From positions 1-8,760 of the forward strand of contig CAIXGT010000200.1 of assembly GCA_903919105.1 (NCBI GenBank): a DNA stretch of 8,760 nucleotides, given 5' to 3'. The notes below the pieces were generated by a model, which worked only from the letters and a program-made list of their open reading frames with translations, searched no databases and was not told where the DNA came from. This document shows, in pieces, positions 1 to 8,760 of the stretch. Position 1 is the stretch's first letter. Each line of letters starts with the position of its first letter. The stretch comes from an uncultured Spartobacteria bacterium (GTDB lineage: Bacteria; Verrucomicrobiota; Verrucomicrobiae; Chthoniobacterales; UBA6821). The position numbers and the translations under genes are program-made.

Positions 1-720
1 AAGGTCGGCGCCAAGTCGTTCCGCATCGGCGGTATGGCGAAGGGTGCGGGCATGATCTCTCCGAACATGGCGACCATGCTCTGCGTGATCACCACGGATG
101 CGGCCGTACCGGCTGCGTTCCTGAGAAAGACCCTCGGCGAGTTGACCTCCAAGACCTTCAACTGCATCACCGTCGACGGTGACTGCAGCACCAACGACAC
201 GGTCCTGACGCTTGCCAATGGTGCGTCAAAGGTGGCGATCCGCACCACCACGGAGAAAAAAGCCTTTGCCGAGGCCCTGCAGGCGGTCTGCGCGGATCTG
301 GCCCGGGCTATCGTGGCCGACGGGGAGGGGACCTCCCGGGTGATAGAACTCATTGTGAAAGGTGCGAAGTCAGTGGCCGACGCGCATAAGGTCGGTCGCG
401 CTATTGCCAATTCCCAGCTTGTCAAATGCGCCTGGGCAGGAAGCGATCCGAACTGGGGTAGGATCATCGATGCAGCGGGCTATGCCGGGGCAGCTCTGGA
501 TCCCGACAAGGTGGAGATCGCCTATGACGGAATCCTCGCCGCTCAGAACGGCATGGGATGCCAGGATGCGAAGGGTGAGGCCTTACTCCGTAAGGTAGCT
601 GCTAAAAAGGAATTCTCTGTTATCATCGACCTCCGTCTCGGCAAGGGTGAAGCTCGCCTACTCACCACGGATCTCACCGAGGAATATGTTCGGCTGAACC
701 TCTCCGAGTTCTCACTGTAA
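1..720 (+). CDS. argJ: Glutamate N-acetyltransferase / amino-acid acetyltransferase ArgJ, 5'-truncated by window edge
   Basis: ArgJ transfers the acetyl group of N-acetylornithine to glutamate, giving ornithine and N-acetylglutamate in the cytoplasmic cyclic arginine pathway. The reading frame is open from base 1, and 239 codons plus the TAA stop are present. Family members are about 400 residues, so roughly the first 40% is missing. The autocleavage region is visible at window codons 14-27 (KGAGMISPNMATML). Thr25 (bases 73-75) is the expected N-terminal nucleophile of the beta chain after self-cleavage of the Ala-Thr bond. Other family blocks are a TVDGD.STNDT segment, ADGEGTSRVIE, a SDPNWGRI segment and a C-terminal DLTEEYVRLN. 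The STNDT block reads GDCSTNDT, with Cys where Thr is usual in the members I remember. The window does not show whether the enzyme is bifunctional (also using acetyl-CoA) or monofunctional. argB follows after 7 bases. Identification is secure. Confidence 0.96.
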   Translation, partial: KVGAKSFRIGGMAKGAGMISPNMATMLCVITTDAAVPAAFLRKTLGELTSKTFNCITVDGDCSTNDTVLTLANGASKVAIRTTTEKKAFAEALQAVCADLARAIVADGEGTSRVIELIVKGAKSVADAHKVGRAIANSQLVKCAWAGSDPNWGRIIDAAGYAGAALDPDKVEIAYDGILAAQNGMGCQDAKGEALLRKVAAKKEFSVIIDLRLGKGEARLLTTDLTEEYVRLNLSEFSL

Positions 721-727
721 ATCTTTC

Positions 728-1609
728 ATGGCTTCTCAGATCACTTCCCGTCAACGCGCAGAGACACTCGTCGAGGCGCTCCCCTACCTCCAGAAATTCC
801 GAGGCAGCATCTTCCTGATCAAGTACGGGGGGAGTACGATGGAGGCCGAAGACCAGGTGGAGCGCTTTCTGATCGATGTGGCTTTCCTTGATGCGGTGGG
901 CATACGGGTCGTGCTGGTTCACGGAGGAGGTAAGGCTATCAATGCACGCATGAAGGCGCAGGGACTTACTCCCGAGTTTGTCGATGGCCTTCGTGTCACC
1001 GATGCCGCCACCGTGGAGATCGTCCGCTCTGTGCTCGACGATGATGTCAATCCCGGGATCGTGAACCAGCTCGGGGCCCTCGGGGTGAAGGCTGTCGGGA
1101 TTTCCGGTCGGAAGGTTTTCATCGCTAGTAAACTGCCTCCTTTCACCGGGCCTGATAACAAAGAGGTCGACTTGGGATTCGTGGGGGAGGCCGAGGAGGT
1201 CAATCCCGATGCTGTCTTAGCGGCACTTGCAGCCGGCGCTGTGCCGGTGATTTCGCCGCTCGGTGCCCTGCCCACCGGAGAGTCAATCAACATTAATGCC
1301 GATGTCTCAGCAGCGGCTCTTGCCGCTGCCTTGCCGGCCAGCAAACTGATCTTCCTGAGCGATGTTCCAGGACTGATGCTGGATCCACACGATCCTGAAT
1401 CACTCGTTCACGGTCTCACTGCTGCCCAGACCGAGGAACTGATCGACCGCGGTGTGATCGCCGGGGGAATGATCCCCAAGGTGCGCTCCGCTACCAAGGC
1501 ATTGGCAAACGGGCTGGGAAAGGTCCACCTACTCGGGGCGGGAGTGCCGCATGCGGTGCTCCTTGAAGCCTTCTCGGAAGAGGGTGTGGGTACGGAGATT
1601 GTTCCCTAG
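728..1609 (+). CDS. argB: Acetylglutamate kinase, probably arginine-sensitive type
   Basis: ArgB phosphorylates N-acetylglutamate with ATP to N-acetylglutamyl phosphate, the second step of arginine biosynthesis. It is 293 residues long, slightly longer than the E. coli enzyme (about 258). Family motifs are in order: IKYGGS with Lys32, VHGGGK at 64-69, GLRVTD at 87-92 with Arg89, a NINADVSAA block with Asp192, LSDVPG at 210-215 and GGMIPK with Lys251. Lys32, Asp192 and Lys251 correspond to the phosphate-binding and catalytic residues of the E. coli enzyme. About 25 residues precede the first strand (ETLVEALPYLQKFRG). In known hexameric, arginine-inhibited kinases such an N-terminal helix links dimers, so feedback inhibition by arginine is likely; this fits the ArgJ-type cyclic pathway. 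The segment SGRK at 126-129 replaces the more common SGKD. The ATG lies 7 bases after the argJ stop without a Shine-Dalgarno sequence, so translational coupling to argJ is plausible. Confidence 0.97.
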   Translation: MASQITSRQRAETLVEALPYLQKFRGSIFLIKYGGSTMEAEDQVERFLIDVAFLDAVGIRVVLVHGGGKAINARMKAQGLTPEFVDGLRVTDAATVEIVRSVLDDDVNPGIVNQLGALGVKAVGISGRKVFIASKLPPFTGPDNKEVDLGFVGEAEEVNPDAVLAALAAGAVPVISPLGALPTGESININADVSAAALAAALPASKLIFLSDVPGLMLDPHDPESLVHGLTAAQTEELIDRGVIAGGMIPKVRSATKALANGLGKVHLLGAGVPHAVLLEAFSEEGVGTEIVP

Positions 1610-1633
1610 TGATCCCTAAACATCATTGTAGTT

Positions 1634-1653
1634 TGTTACCTGCGCCGGTAACA
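1634..1653. promoter_or_regulatory. Operator-like palindrome upstream of the glycoside hydrolase gene
   Basis: Two perfect 7-base inverted arms, TGTTACC and GGTAACA, are separated by TGCGCC, and the right arm ends 10 bases before the ATG at 1664. The arm sequence equals the half-sites of LacI-family operators such as that of the gluconate repressor GntR of E. coli, although there the two halves abut. The 6-base spacer is different, so the binding protein is not identified. A site at this place could block transcription or, as an RNA hairpin, cover the initiation region. The short gap after argB contains no convincing promoter hexamers, so the transcript may begin inside argB or read through from argJB. 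The palindrome is seen directly; its role as an operator is inferred. Confidence 0.5.
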
Positions 1654-1663
1654 CCTATCAATC

Positions 1664-4444
1664 ATGACCCCACTGAAAAAGCACCGCTTCCTCGTCGCTA
1701 TTCTGTTGCTCATATCTGCAACCCTCCGGGCCGACGTCCCGCCGACTGGAGACTCTCCCTCTCCCCGGGAGCGGATAGCTTTTAACGAGAGTTGGAGCTT
1801 CCTTAAAGGAGACCCAGCCGGGACCGGCGACGCCCTGGATTATTTCAAGACTCCCGCAGTGAAGGATGCGGTGATCGCTTCTTCCACTTCGGCAGGCCTC
1901 ACCCCCGAACAGAAAAAACTCGGCACCTCGGTTTCCTTCACTCAGCCCTCCTTAGACGACAAGGGCTGGCGCAAGCTGAATCTCCCTCACGATTGGGCTA
2001 TCGAGGGACCATTCGATATTTCCGCCCCGGGGAACACGGGTAAGCTCCCGTTCCCTGGAGTAGCCTGGTATCGCAAGCATTTCACCCTTCCGGTTTCGGA
2101 CGCAGGGAAGAGGATCTCGCTCGAGATCGACGGTGCGATGGCCCATCCGATGGTCTGGTGCAACGGGCAGTTCGTCGGCGGATGGGCCTACGGGTACAGC
2201 TCTTTCAGCCTGGATCTCACCCCTTATCTGAAACCGGGCGCCGAGAACGTAGTCGCTGTGCGTTTGGATAATCCTGCCGCTTCCTCCCGCTGGTATCCCG
2301 GAGGAGGCATCTACCGCAATGTCTGGCTCACCAAAACTTCTCCCGTCCATGTCGCCCACTGGGGAACGAGCGTGACGACACCCGAGGTTTCTACATCGAA
2401 GGCTGCCGTCAAGATCACGACAACTGTTTTCAACGAGTCGGAAAAGTCGGTGGATGCGACGCTCTCCACCGTGATTCACCCGATCGATGCCTCAAATATT
2501 GCCTCAGGTACGGAGATCGCCCTGCCCGCTGTTACCCAATCCGTGCCCTCGGGCGGTAAAGCGGAGTTCCAGCAGCAAGGCGTGGTCACCAATCCGAGTC
2601 TCTGGGACACCCTCAACCCCAATCGCTACATGGCAGTCACCACCATGAGAGTGGATGGCAAGTCGGTCGACCGCTACGAGACACCGTTCGGCATCCGAGA
2701 TATCAAGTTCAGCGCCGACAACGGCTTCCTGCTCAACAACAAGCGTGTCCAGCTGCAGGGTGTCTGCAACCATCATGATCTAGGAGCCCTAGGAACGGCC
2801 TTGAACTCGCGCGCCGCAGAGCGCCAGCTCGAAATCCTCAAGGACATGGGAGTAAATGCCCTGCGCACGAGCCACAACATGCCCTCTCCGGAACTTCTCG
2901 ATCTCTGCGACAAGATGGGGATTCTTGTCATGGACGAGTCCTTCGACTGCTGGAATATCGGCAAGACAGATAGCGATTACCATAGACTTTGGAACGACTG
3001 GCATGACAAGGATCTGCGAGCGGAGGTTCGACGTGATCGCAATCATCCCTCGGTGATCATGTGGAGCCTCGGCAACGAGATTCCGGGTCAGGGCAAGAAA
3101 GAGTCGGTGCCGATCGTTGAGGAACTGGTACGGATCGCCCACGAGGAGGATGCCACACGACCTGCCAGCGCGGGTGGCAATGGTGTCTGCAACTGGAATC
3201 CTGATTTTGCCAAGTCGTATGATCTTCTGGGGGTAAATTACGATCCGGGAACCTACCTCAAAGTCCACACCAACAATCCCCTCAAGCCGATTTTTTCCAG
3301 CGAGTCCTCCTCGTGTGTGAGTTCCCGCGGTGAGTATTTCTTCCAGACCCCGGAGGGGATGGCCCCTTTCAACGAGCTCAGCCGAAAAAAAGCGGAGAAA
3401 AAGTATGCCTCGGCGGTGAAAAAGGCTCAGTCCGAGGGAAAGCCCACCCCTGCTCCTTTCACTTACAAGCCGGAGGAATTCAAGGCTGTCAGCGAGAACA
3501 CCCACGAGGGTGGCATGGAGAACTTCCAGGTCAGCTCCTATGATCTCTATGCACCCGGCTGGGCGCAGATTCCCGACGATGAGTTCAAGGGACTGGATCA
3601 GGCTCCCTATACTGCCGGAGAGTTCGTCTGGACCGGCTTCGATTATCTCGGAGAACCGACACCCTTCAACTCGGACATGACCAACCTGCTCAATTTCCGA
3701 AATGACCCGGTCAAGCAGGCTGAGTATGAAAAGCAGCTCAAGGAACTCGGCAAGGTAAAGTGCCCCTCTCGCAGTTCCTACTTCGGCATCGTCGATCTCT
3801 GCGGCTTCCCCAAGGACCGCTTCTATCTCTACCAGTCGCGATGGCGCCCTGATCTTCCGATGGTGCATATCCTGCCTCATTGGAACTGGCCTGATAGGCT
3901 TGGCAAAGTCACGCCGGTCCATGTCTACACCTCGGGCGACGAGGTCGAACTCTTCCTCAATGGCAAGTCGCTCGGTCGTAAGAAAAAGGGCCCCCTTGAA
4001 TACCGCGTCCGATGGGATGATGTCATCTACCAACCGGGCGAACTGAAGGCCATCGCCTACAGGGACGGAAACAAATGGGCCGAGAACTCCGTTCACACAA
4101 CCGGTCTCGCCGCGAAGCTGACCCTTCAGTCCGACCGCTCCGAGATCCGAAACGACGGGACGGATCTCTCATTTGTGACGCTCGCGATCAGGGACAAGGA
4201 GGGTCTTTTGGTTCCGCGTGCGGGGAATTCGGTGACATTCGAAATTTCCGGCCCCGGTGAGATTCTTGCTACCGACAACGGCGATGCCACCGACTTGAGC
4301 ACTTTCTCCAACCCGGTGAGAAAGGCCTATAACGGTCTCGCTCTTGCTATCGTGCGCGCCAAGAAGGGTGAAAGCGGTCCCATTACCGTGAAGGCTTCCT
4401 CGAAGGGCCTTACTGCCGCCGAAACTACGATCAATACAAAATAA
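1664..4444 (+). CDS. Secreted glycoside hydrolase family 2 protein, beta-galactosidase-like, with DUF4982-type and C-terminal Ig-like domains
   Basis: A retaining exo-glycosidase that likely removes beta-linked sugars, most often galactose, from polysaccharides or glycans outside the cytoplasm. It has 926 residues. Residues 1-23 form a signal peptide (KKHR, then FLVAILLLISATL, probable cut after LRA), with no lipobox Cys. A sugar-binding jelly roll spans about 35-240 (LNLPHDWAIEGPF, then WYRKHF), followed by an Ig-like domain to about 350 and a TIM barrel to about 680. The barrel holds GVCNHHDLG at 366-374, NALRTSHNMP, and WSLGNE with Glu472 as acid/base. Glu547 in FSSESSS is the likely nucleophile, and WTGFDYLGEPTPF follows. 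HWNW at 739-742 and VELFLNGKSLGRKKKG match the DUF4982 domain of this subgroup. Residues from 815 form a further Ig-like domain. A Lys/Glu-rich insertion near residues 570-605 is unusual. The substrate cannot be read from sequence; beta-glucuronidase or fucosidase-like specificity remains possible. No SUS-like transporter is adjacent. No Shine-Dalgarno sequence precedes the ATG. Confidence 0.92.
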   Translation: MTPLKKHRFLVAILLLISATLRADVPPTGDSPSPRERIAFNESWSFLKGDPAGTGDALDYFKTPAVKDAVIASSTSAGLTPEQKKLGTSVSFTQPSLDDKGWRKLNLPHDWAIEGPFDISAPGNTGKLPFPGVAWYRKHFTLPVSDAGKRISLEIDGAMAHPMVWCNGQFVGGWAYGYSSFSLDLTPYLKPGAENVVAVRLDNPAASSRWYPGGGIYRNVWLTKTSPVHVAHWGTSVTTPEVSTSKAAVKITTTVFNESEKSVDATLSTVIHPIDASNIASGTEIALPAVTQSVPSGGKAEFQQQGVVTNPSLWDTLNPNRYMAVTTMRVDGKSVDRYETPFGIRDIKFSADNGFLLNNKRVQLQGVCNHHDLGALGTALNSRAAERQLEILKDMGVNALRTSHNMPSPELLDLCDKMGILVMDESFDCWNIGKTDSDYHRLWNDWHDKDLRAEVRRDRNHPSVIMWSLGNEIPGQGKKESVPIVEELVRIAHEEDATRPASAGGNGVCNWNPDFAKSYDLLGVNYDPGTYLKVHTNNPLKPIFSSESSSCVSSRGEYFFQTPEGMAPFNELSRKKAEKKYASAVKKAQSEGKPTPAPFTYKPEEFKAVSENTHEGGMENFQVSSYDLYAPGWAQIPDDEFKGLDQAPYTAGEFVWTGFDYLGEPTPFNSDMTNLLNFRNDPVKQAEYEKQLKELGKVKCPSRSSYFGIVDLCGFPKDRFYLYQSRWRPDLPMVHILPHWNWPDRLGKVTPVHVYTSGDEVELFLNGKSLGRKKKGPLEYRVRWDDVIYQPGELKAIAYRDGNKWAENSVHTTGLAAKLTLQSDRSEIRNDGTDLSFVTLAIRDKEGLLVPRAGNSVTFEISGPGEILATDNGDATDLSTFSNPVRKAYNGLALAIVRAKKGESGPITVKASSKGLTAAETTINTK

Positions 4445-4625
4445 AAGGATCCACGCTCAGAGCAGAATTTTTAAGCCCTAGAGGCTGGCTTGCCTGCTTC
4501 CGTTCTCTCCTCTGATAGGATTTTGGAAGTTTGAAGGCGGGACAAGGTGCAAGACGGAAGCCGTAGTAGTTTTCTACGACGACCGAGTTGCAACGCTGTT
4601 CCGGACAGACAACCCAAACTCTCCC
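4445..4625. other. Convergent intergenic region between glycosidase and gyrB
   Basis: This 181-bp gap separates the stop codons of two convergent genes. Its left part (4445-4537) has only short imperfect inverted repeats around AAGCC and GGCTT and no strong GC stem followed by a T-run. The right part is the long hairpin described separately. I see no small gene and no classical intrinsic terminator on either strand. Confidence 0.6.
4538..4603. repeat. 66-nt imperfect long hairpin, REP-like element or bidirectional transcript end
   Basis: The sequence folds back on itself over its full length. The outer stem is CGGGACA (4538-4544) with TGTTCCG (4597-4603), including one G-T pair. Next come TGCAA (4548-4552) with TTGCA (4588-4592) and CGG (4555-4557) with CCG (4583-4585). 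The tip is CGTAGTAG (4562-4569) with CTACGACG (4574-4581), one mismatch, closed by a TTTT loop. No T-run follows on either strand, so it is not a standard Rho-independent terminator. A mosaic stem-loop between convergent stop codons is the usual setting of repetitive extragenic palindromes. It could halt or stabilise the 3' ends of both transcripts. Only one copy lies in this window, so repeat status is inferred. Confidence 0.55.
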
Positions 4626-7573
<2,948 letters not shown>

Positions 7574-8760
7574 ATGGGTGAGGAGCAGATTAAAGGCATG
7601 AAGGAATATGATTTTGTGGTGATTGGGGGTGGGAGTGGCGGTTACGCAGCCGCAAGAACCGCAGCGTCACTCGGGCTTTCCACGGTGGTGATCGAAGGGG
7701 GCGATGAAGTAGGTGGGCTCTGCATCCTAAGGGGGTGCATGCCGAGCAAGACCCTTATCGAGTCAGCCAATCGTTATCGCACCCTGCGTCATGCCCAGGA
7801 GTTCGGCCTGAGTGCCGAGAAGATCGGATTTGATGCGGAGGAGATCATCGCACGTAAGAGACGTCTGATCGCCCAGTTTGCCGACTACAGGAAAGAGCAA
7901 CTCGAAAGTGGGCGTTTTGATTTCATCCGCGGGCATGCAGAATTCTTAGATCCTCATGTTCTTAAGGTGGATCTGCATGAGGGAGGGGAAAGGATCATCA
8001 AACTGAAAAGCGGATGCATCGCCACGGGCTCCGTCATCAATCGACCGCAGATTCCCGGAATCGACCGCTGTCTTATCAGTGATGATCTGCTGGAGATGAT
8101 AAAGATCCCTGCATCGGCAGTCGTGCTCGGGGGCGGACCGGTGGCGCTCGAGATGGCACACTACCTGGAGTCGCTTGGCACCAAGGTAACGATCCTGCAA
8201 CGCAACACGCAGCTCCTGACAGGAAGTGACCGGGATGTGGCTGATGCCTTGGCCGAGGCTTTTCGCAAGAGAGGTATGGAGGTGCTCTGTGGCACACGCC
8301 TACTCCGGATCGATCAATCGGGCGCTGATCTCGTTGTTCATTTTGAATATAGGGACGGAGAACAGCAGGTGAAAGCCGATCTCGTGTTGAACGCGCTGGG
8401 GCGCCGTCCAAATCTCGCCGGCCTAGATCTTGAGAAGGCTGGTGTGGCGCTTGAGGGGCCTGCTATCTGCACCGATCTTGAGCAGCGCTCCACCGCGCGT
8501 CATCTCTTTGCCGCAGGTGACTGCTGTGGCCCTTATGAGGTGGTCCACATTGCCATCACGCAGGGGGAGACGGCCGCCAAGAACGCTGCCGTGCTCCTGA
8601 AGGGCGGATCACCCGTGGTGATGGATTACCGTCTGAAACTCTTTGCCGCCTTCACGGAGCCCCAGATGGCCTCATGTGGAATGACGGAACATGAGGCCAG
8701 GGAGTCAGGGCACTCGGTGGTAACAGCCAGTTATCCCTTCGCAGATCATGGCAAATCAAT
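7574..8760 (+). CDS. FAD-dependent pyridine nucleotide-disulfide oxidoreductase, dihydrolipoamide dehydrogenase/mercuric reductase-like, 3'-truncated by window edge
   Basis: A class I flavoprotein disulfide reductase that probably moves electrons between NAD(P)H and a disulfide or other acceptor in the cytoplasm; the substrate is unknown. The frame is open for 395 codons to the window end. The FAD-binding GGGSGG (18-23) ends with Glu41. The redox pair is Cys50 and Cys55 in GGLCILRGCMPSK, with the CX4C spacing of Lpd and MerA but not the usual GGTCVNVGC wording. IATGS lies at 149-153. The second nucleotide site is GGGPVALE (186-193), followed by VTILQR; the missing acidic residue after that strand leaves NADPH use possible. 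AAGDC at 313-317 contacts FAD. The dimerisation domain begins near 350 (AAFTEPQMASCGMTEHEA), and its catalytic His-Glu pair lies beyond the window. ATG 7598 would give MKEYDFVVIGGG, typical of the family, with AGGAG 12 bases upstream, so it is a serious alternative start. No 2-oxoacid dehydrogenase or mer genes are adjacent. Confidence 0.9.
   Translation, partial: MGEEQIKGMKEYDFVVIGGGSGGYAAARTAASLGLSTVVIEGGDEVGGLCILRGCMPSKTLIESANRYRTLRHAQEFGLSAEKIGFDAEEIIARKRRLIAQFADYRKEQLESGRFDFIRGHAEFLDPHVLKVDLHEGGERIIKLKSGCIATGSVINRPQIPGIDRCLISDDLLEMIKIPASAVVLGGGPVALEMAHYLESLGTKVTILQRNTQLLTGSDRDVADALAEAFRKRGMEVLCGTRLLRIDQSGADLVVHFEYRDGEQQVKADLVLNALGRRPNLAGLDLEKAGVALEGPAICTDLEQRSTARHLFAAGDCCGPYEVVHIAITQGETAAKNAAVLLKGGSPVVMDYRLKLFAAFTEPQMASCGMTEHEARESGHSVVTASYPFADHGKS

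Noticed and set aside
2789..4096. 435-codon open frame on the minus strand, antisense to the GH2 gene
   Set aside because: It is a shadow of the well-supported GH2 coding frame, which covers this segment with its catalytic motifs.

Overview
The window holds five protein-coding genes in about 8.8 kb of moderately GC-rich DNA, mostly housekeeping or central metabolism, with three non-coding structures between them. The organism is a Gram-negative-type bacterium. GyrB has the long form with a large insertion in the TOPRIM region. The beta-galactosidase-like enzyme carries a signal peptide and the domain order common in glycan-degrading Verrucomicrobiota and Bacteroidota. One intergenic repeat resembles repeats I associate with Verrucomicrobiota and Planctomycetota. 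I therefore lean towards Verrucomicrobiota, but this is an inference without a database search.

Layout. Positions 1-720 (+) are the 3' part of argJ, cut by the window edge. Seven bases later comes argB (728-1609, +), so the two arginine biosynthesis genes form an operon. A 54-bp gap with a perfect 7+7 palindrome precedes a large secreted family 2 glycoside hydrolase (1664-4444, +). This gene converges on gyrB (4626-7205, -). The 181-bp gap between them contains a long 66-nt hairpin. Upstream of gyrB, a 368-bp divergent intergenic region holds a 166-bp element bounded by 25-nt inverted repeats that match at 23 of 25 positions. Its right end lies 35 bp before an FAD-dependent pyridine nucleotide-disulfide oxidoreductase of the dihydrolipoamide dehydrogenase/mercuric reductase type (from 7574, +), which runs off the right edge.

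How the genes work together. ArgJ and ArgB act in the acetylated (cyclic) part of arginine biosynthesis. ArgJ recycles the acetyl group from N-acetylornithine to glutamate, and ArgB phosphorylates the N-acetylglutamate produced. The other three genes show no evident functional link with these or with each other: exported glycan hydrolysis, DNA supercoiling, and a flavoprotein of unknown substrate. None of the four gene starts inside the window has a well-placed Shine-Dalgarno sequence, which suggests frequent SD-independent initiation in this genome.

I found no CRISPR array, tRNA, rRNA, transposase, defence system or clear novel multi-gene system. The points most worth a second look are the inverted-repeat element, the hairpin between the convergent genes, and the operator-like palindrome before the glycosidase.
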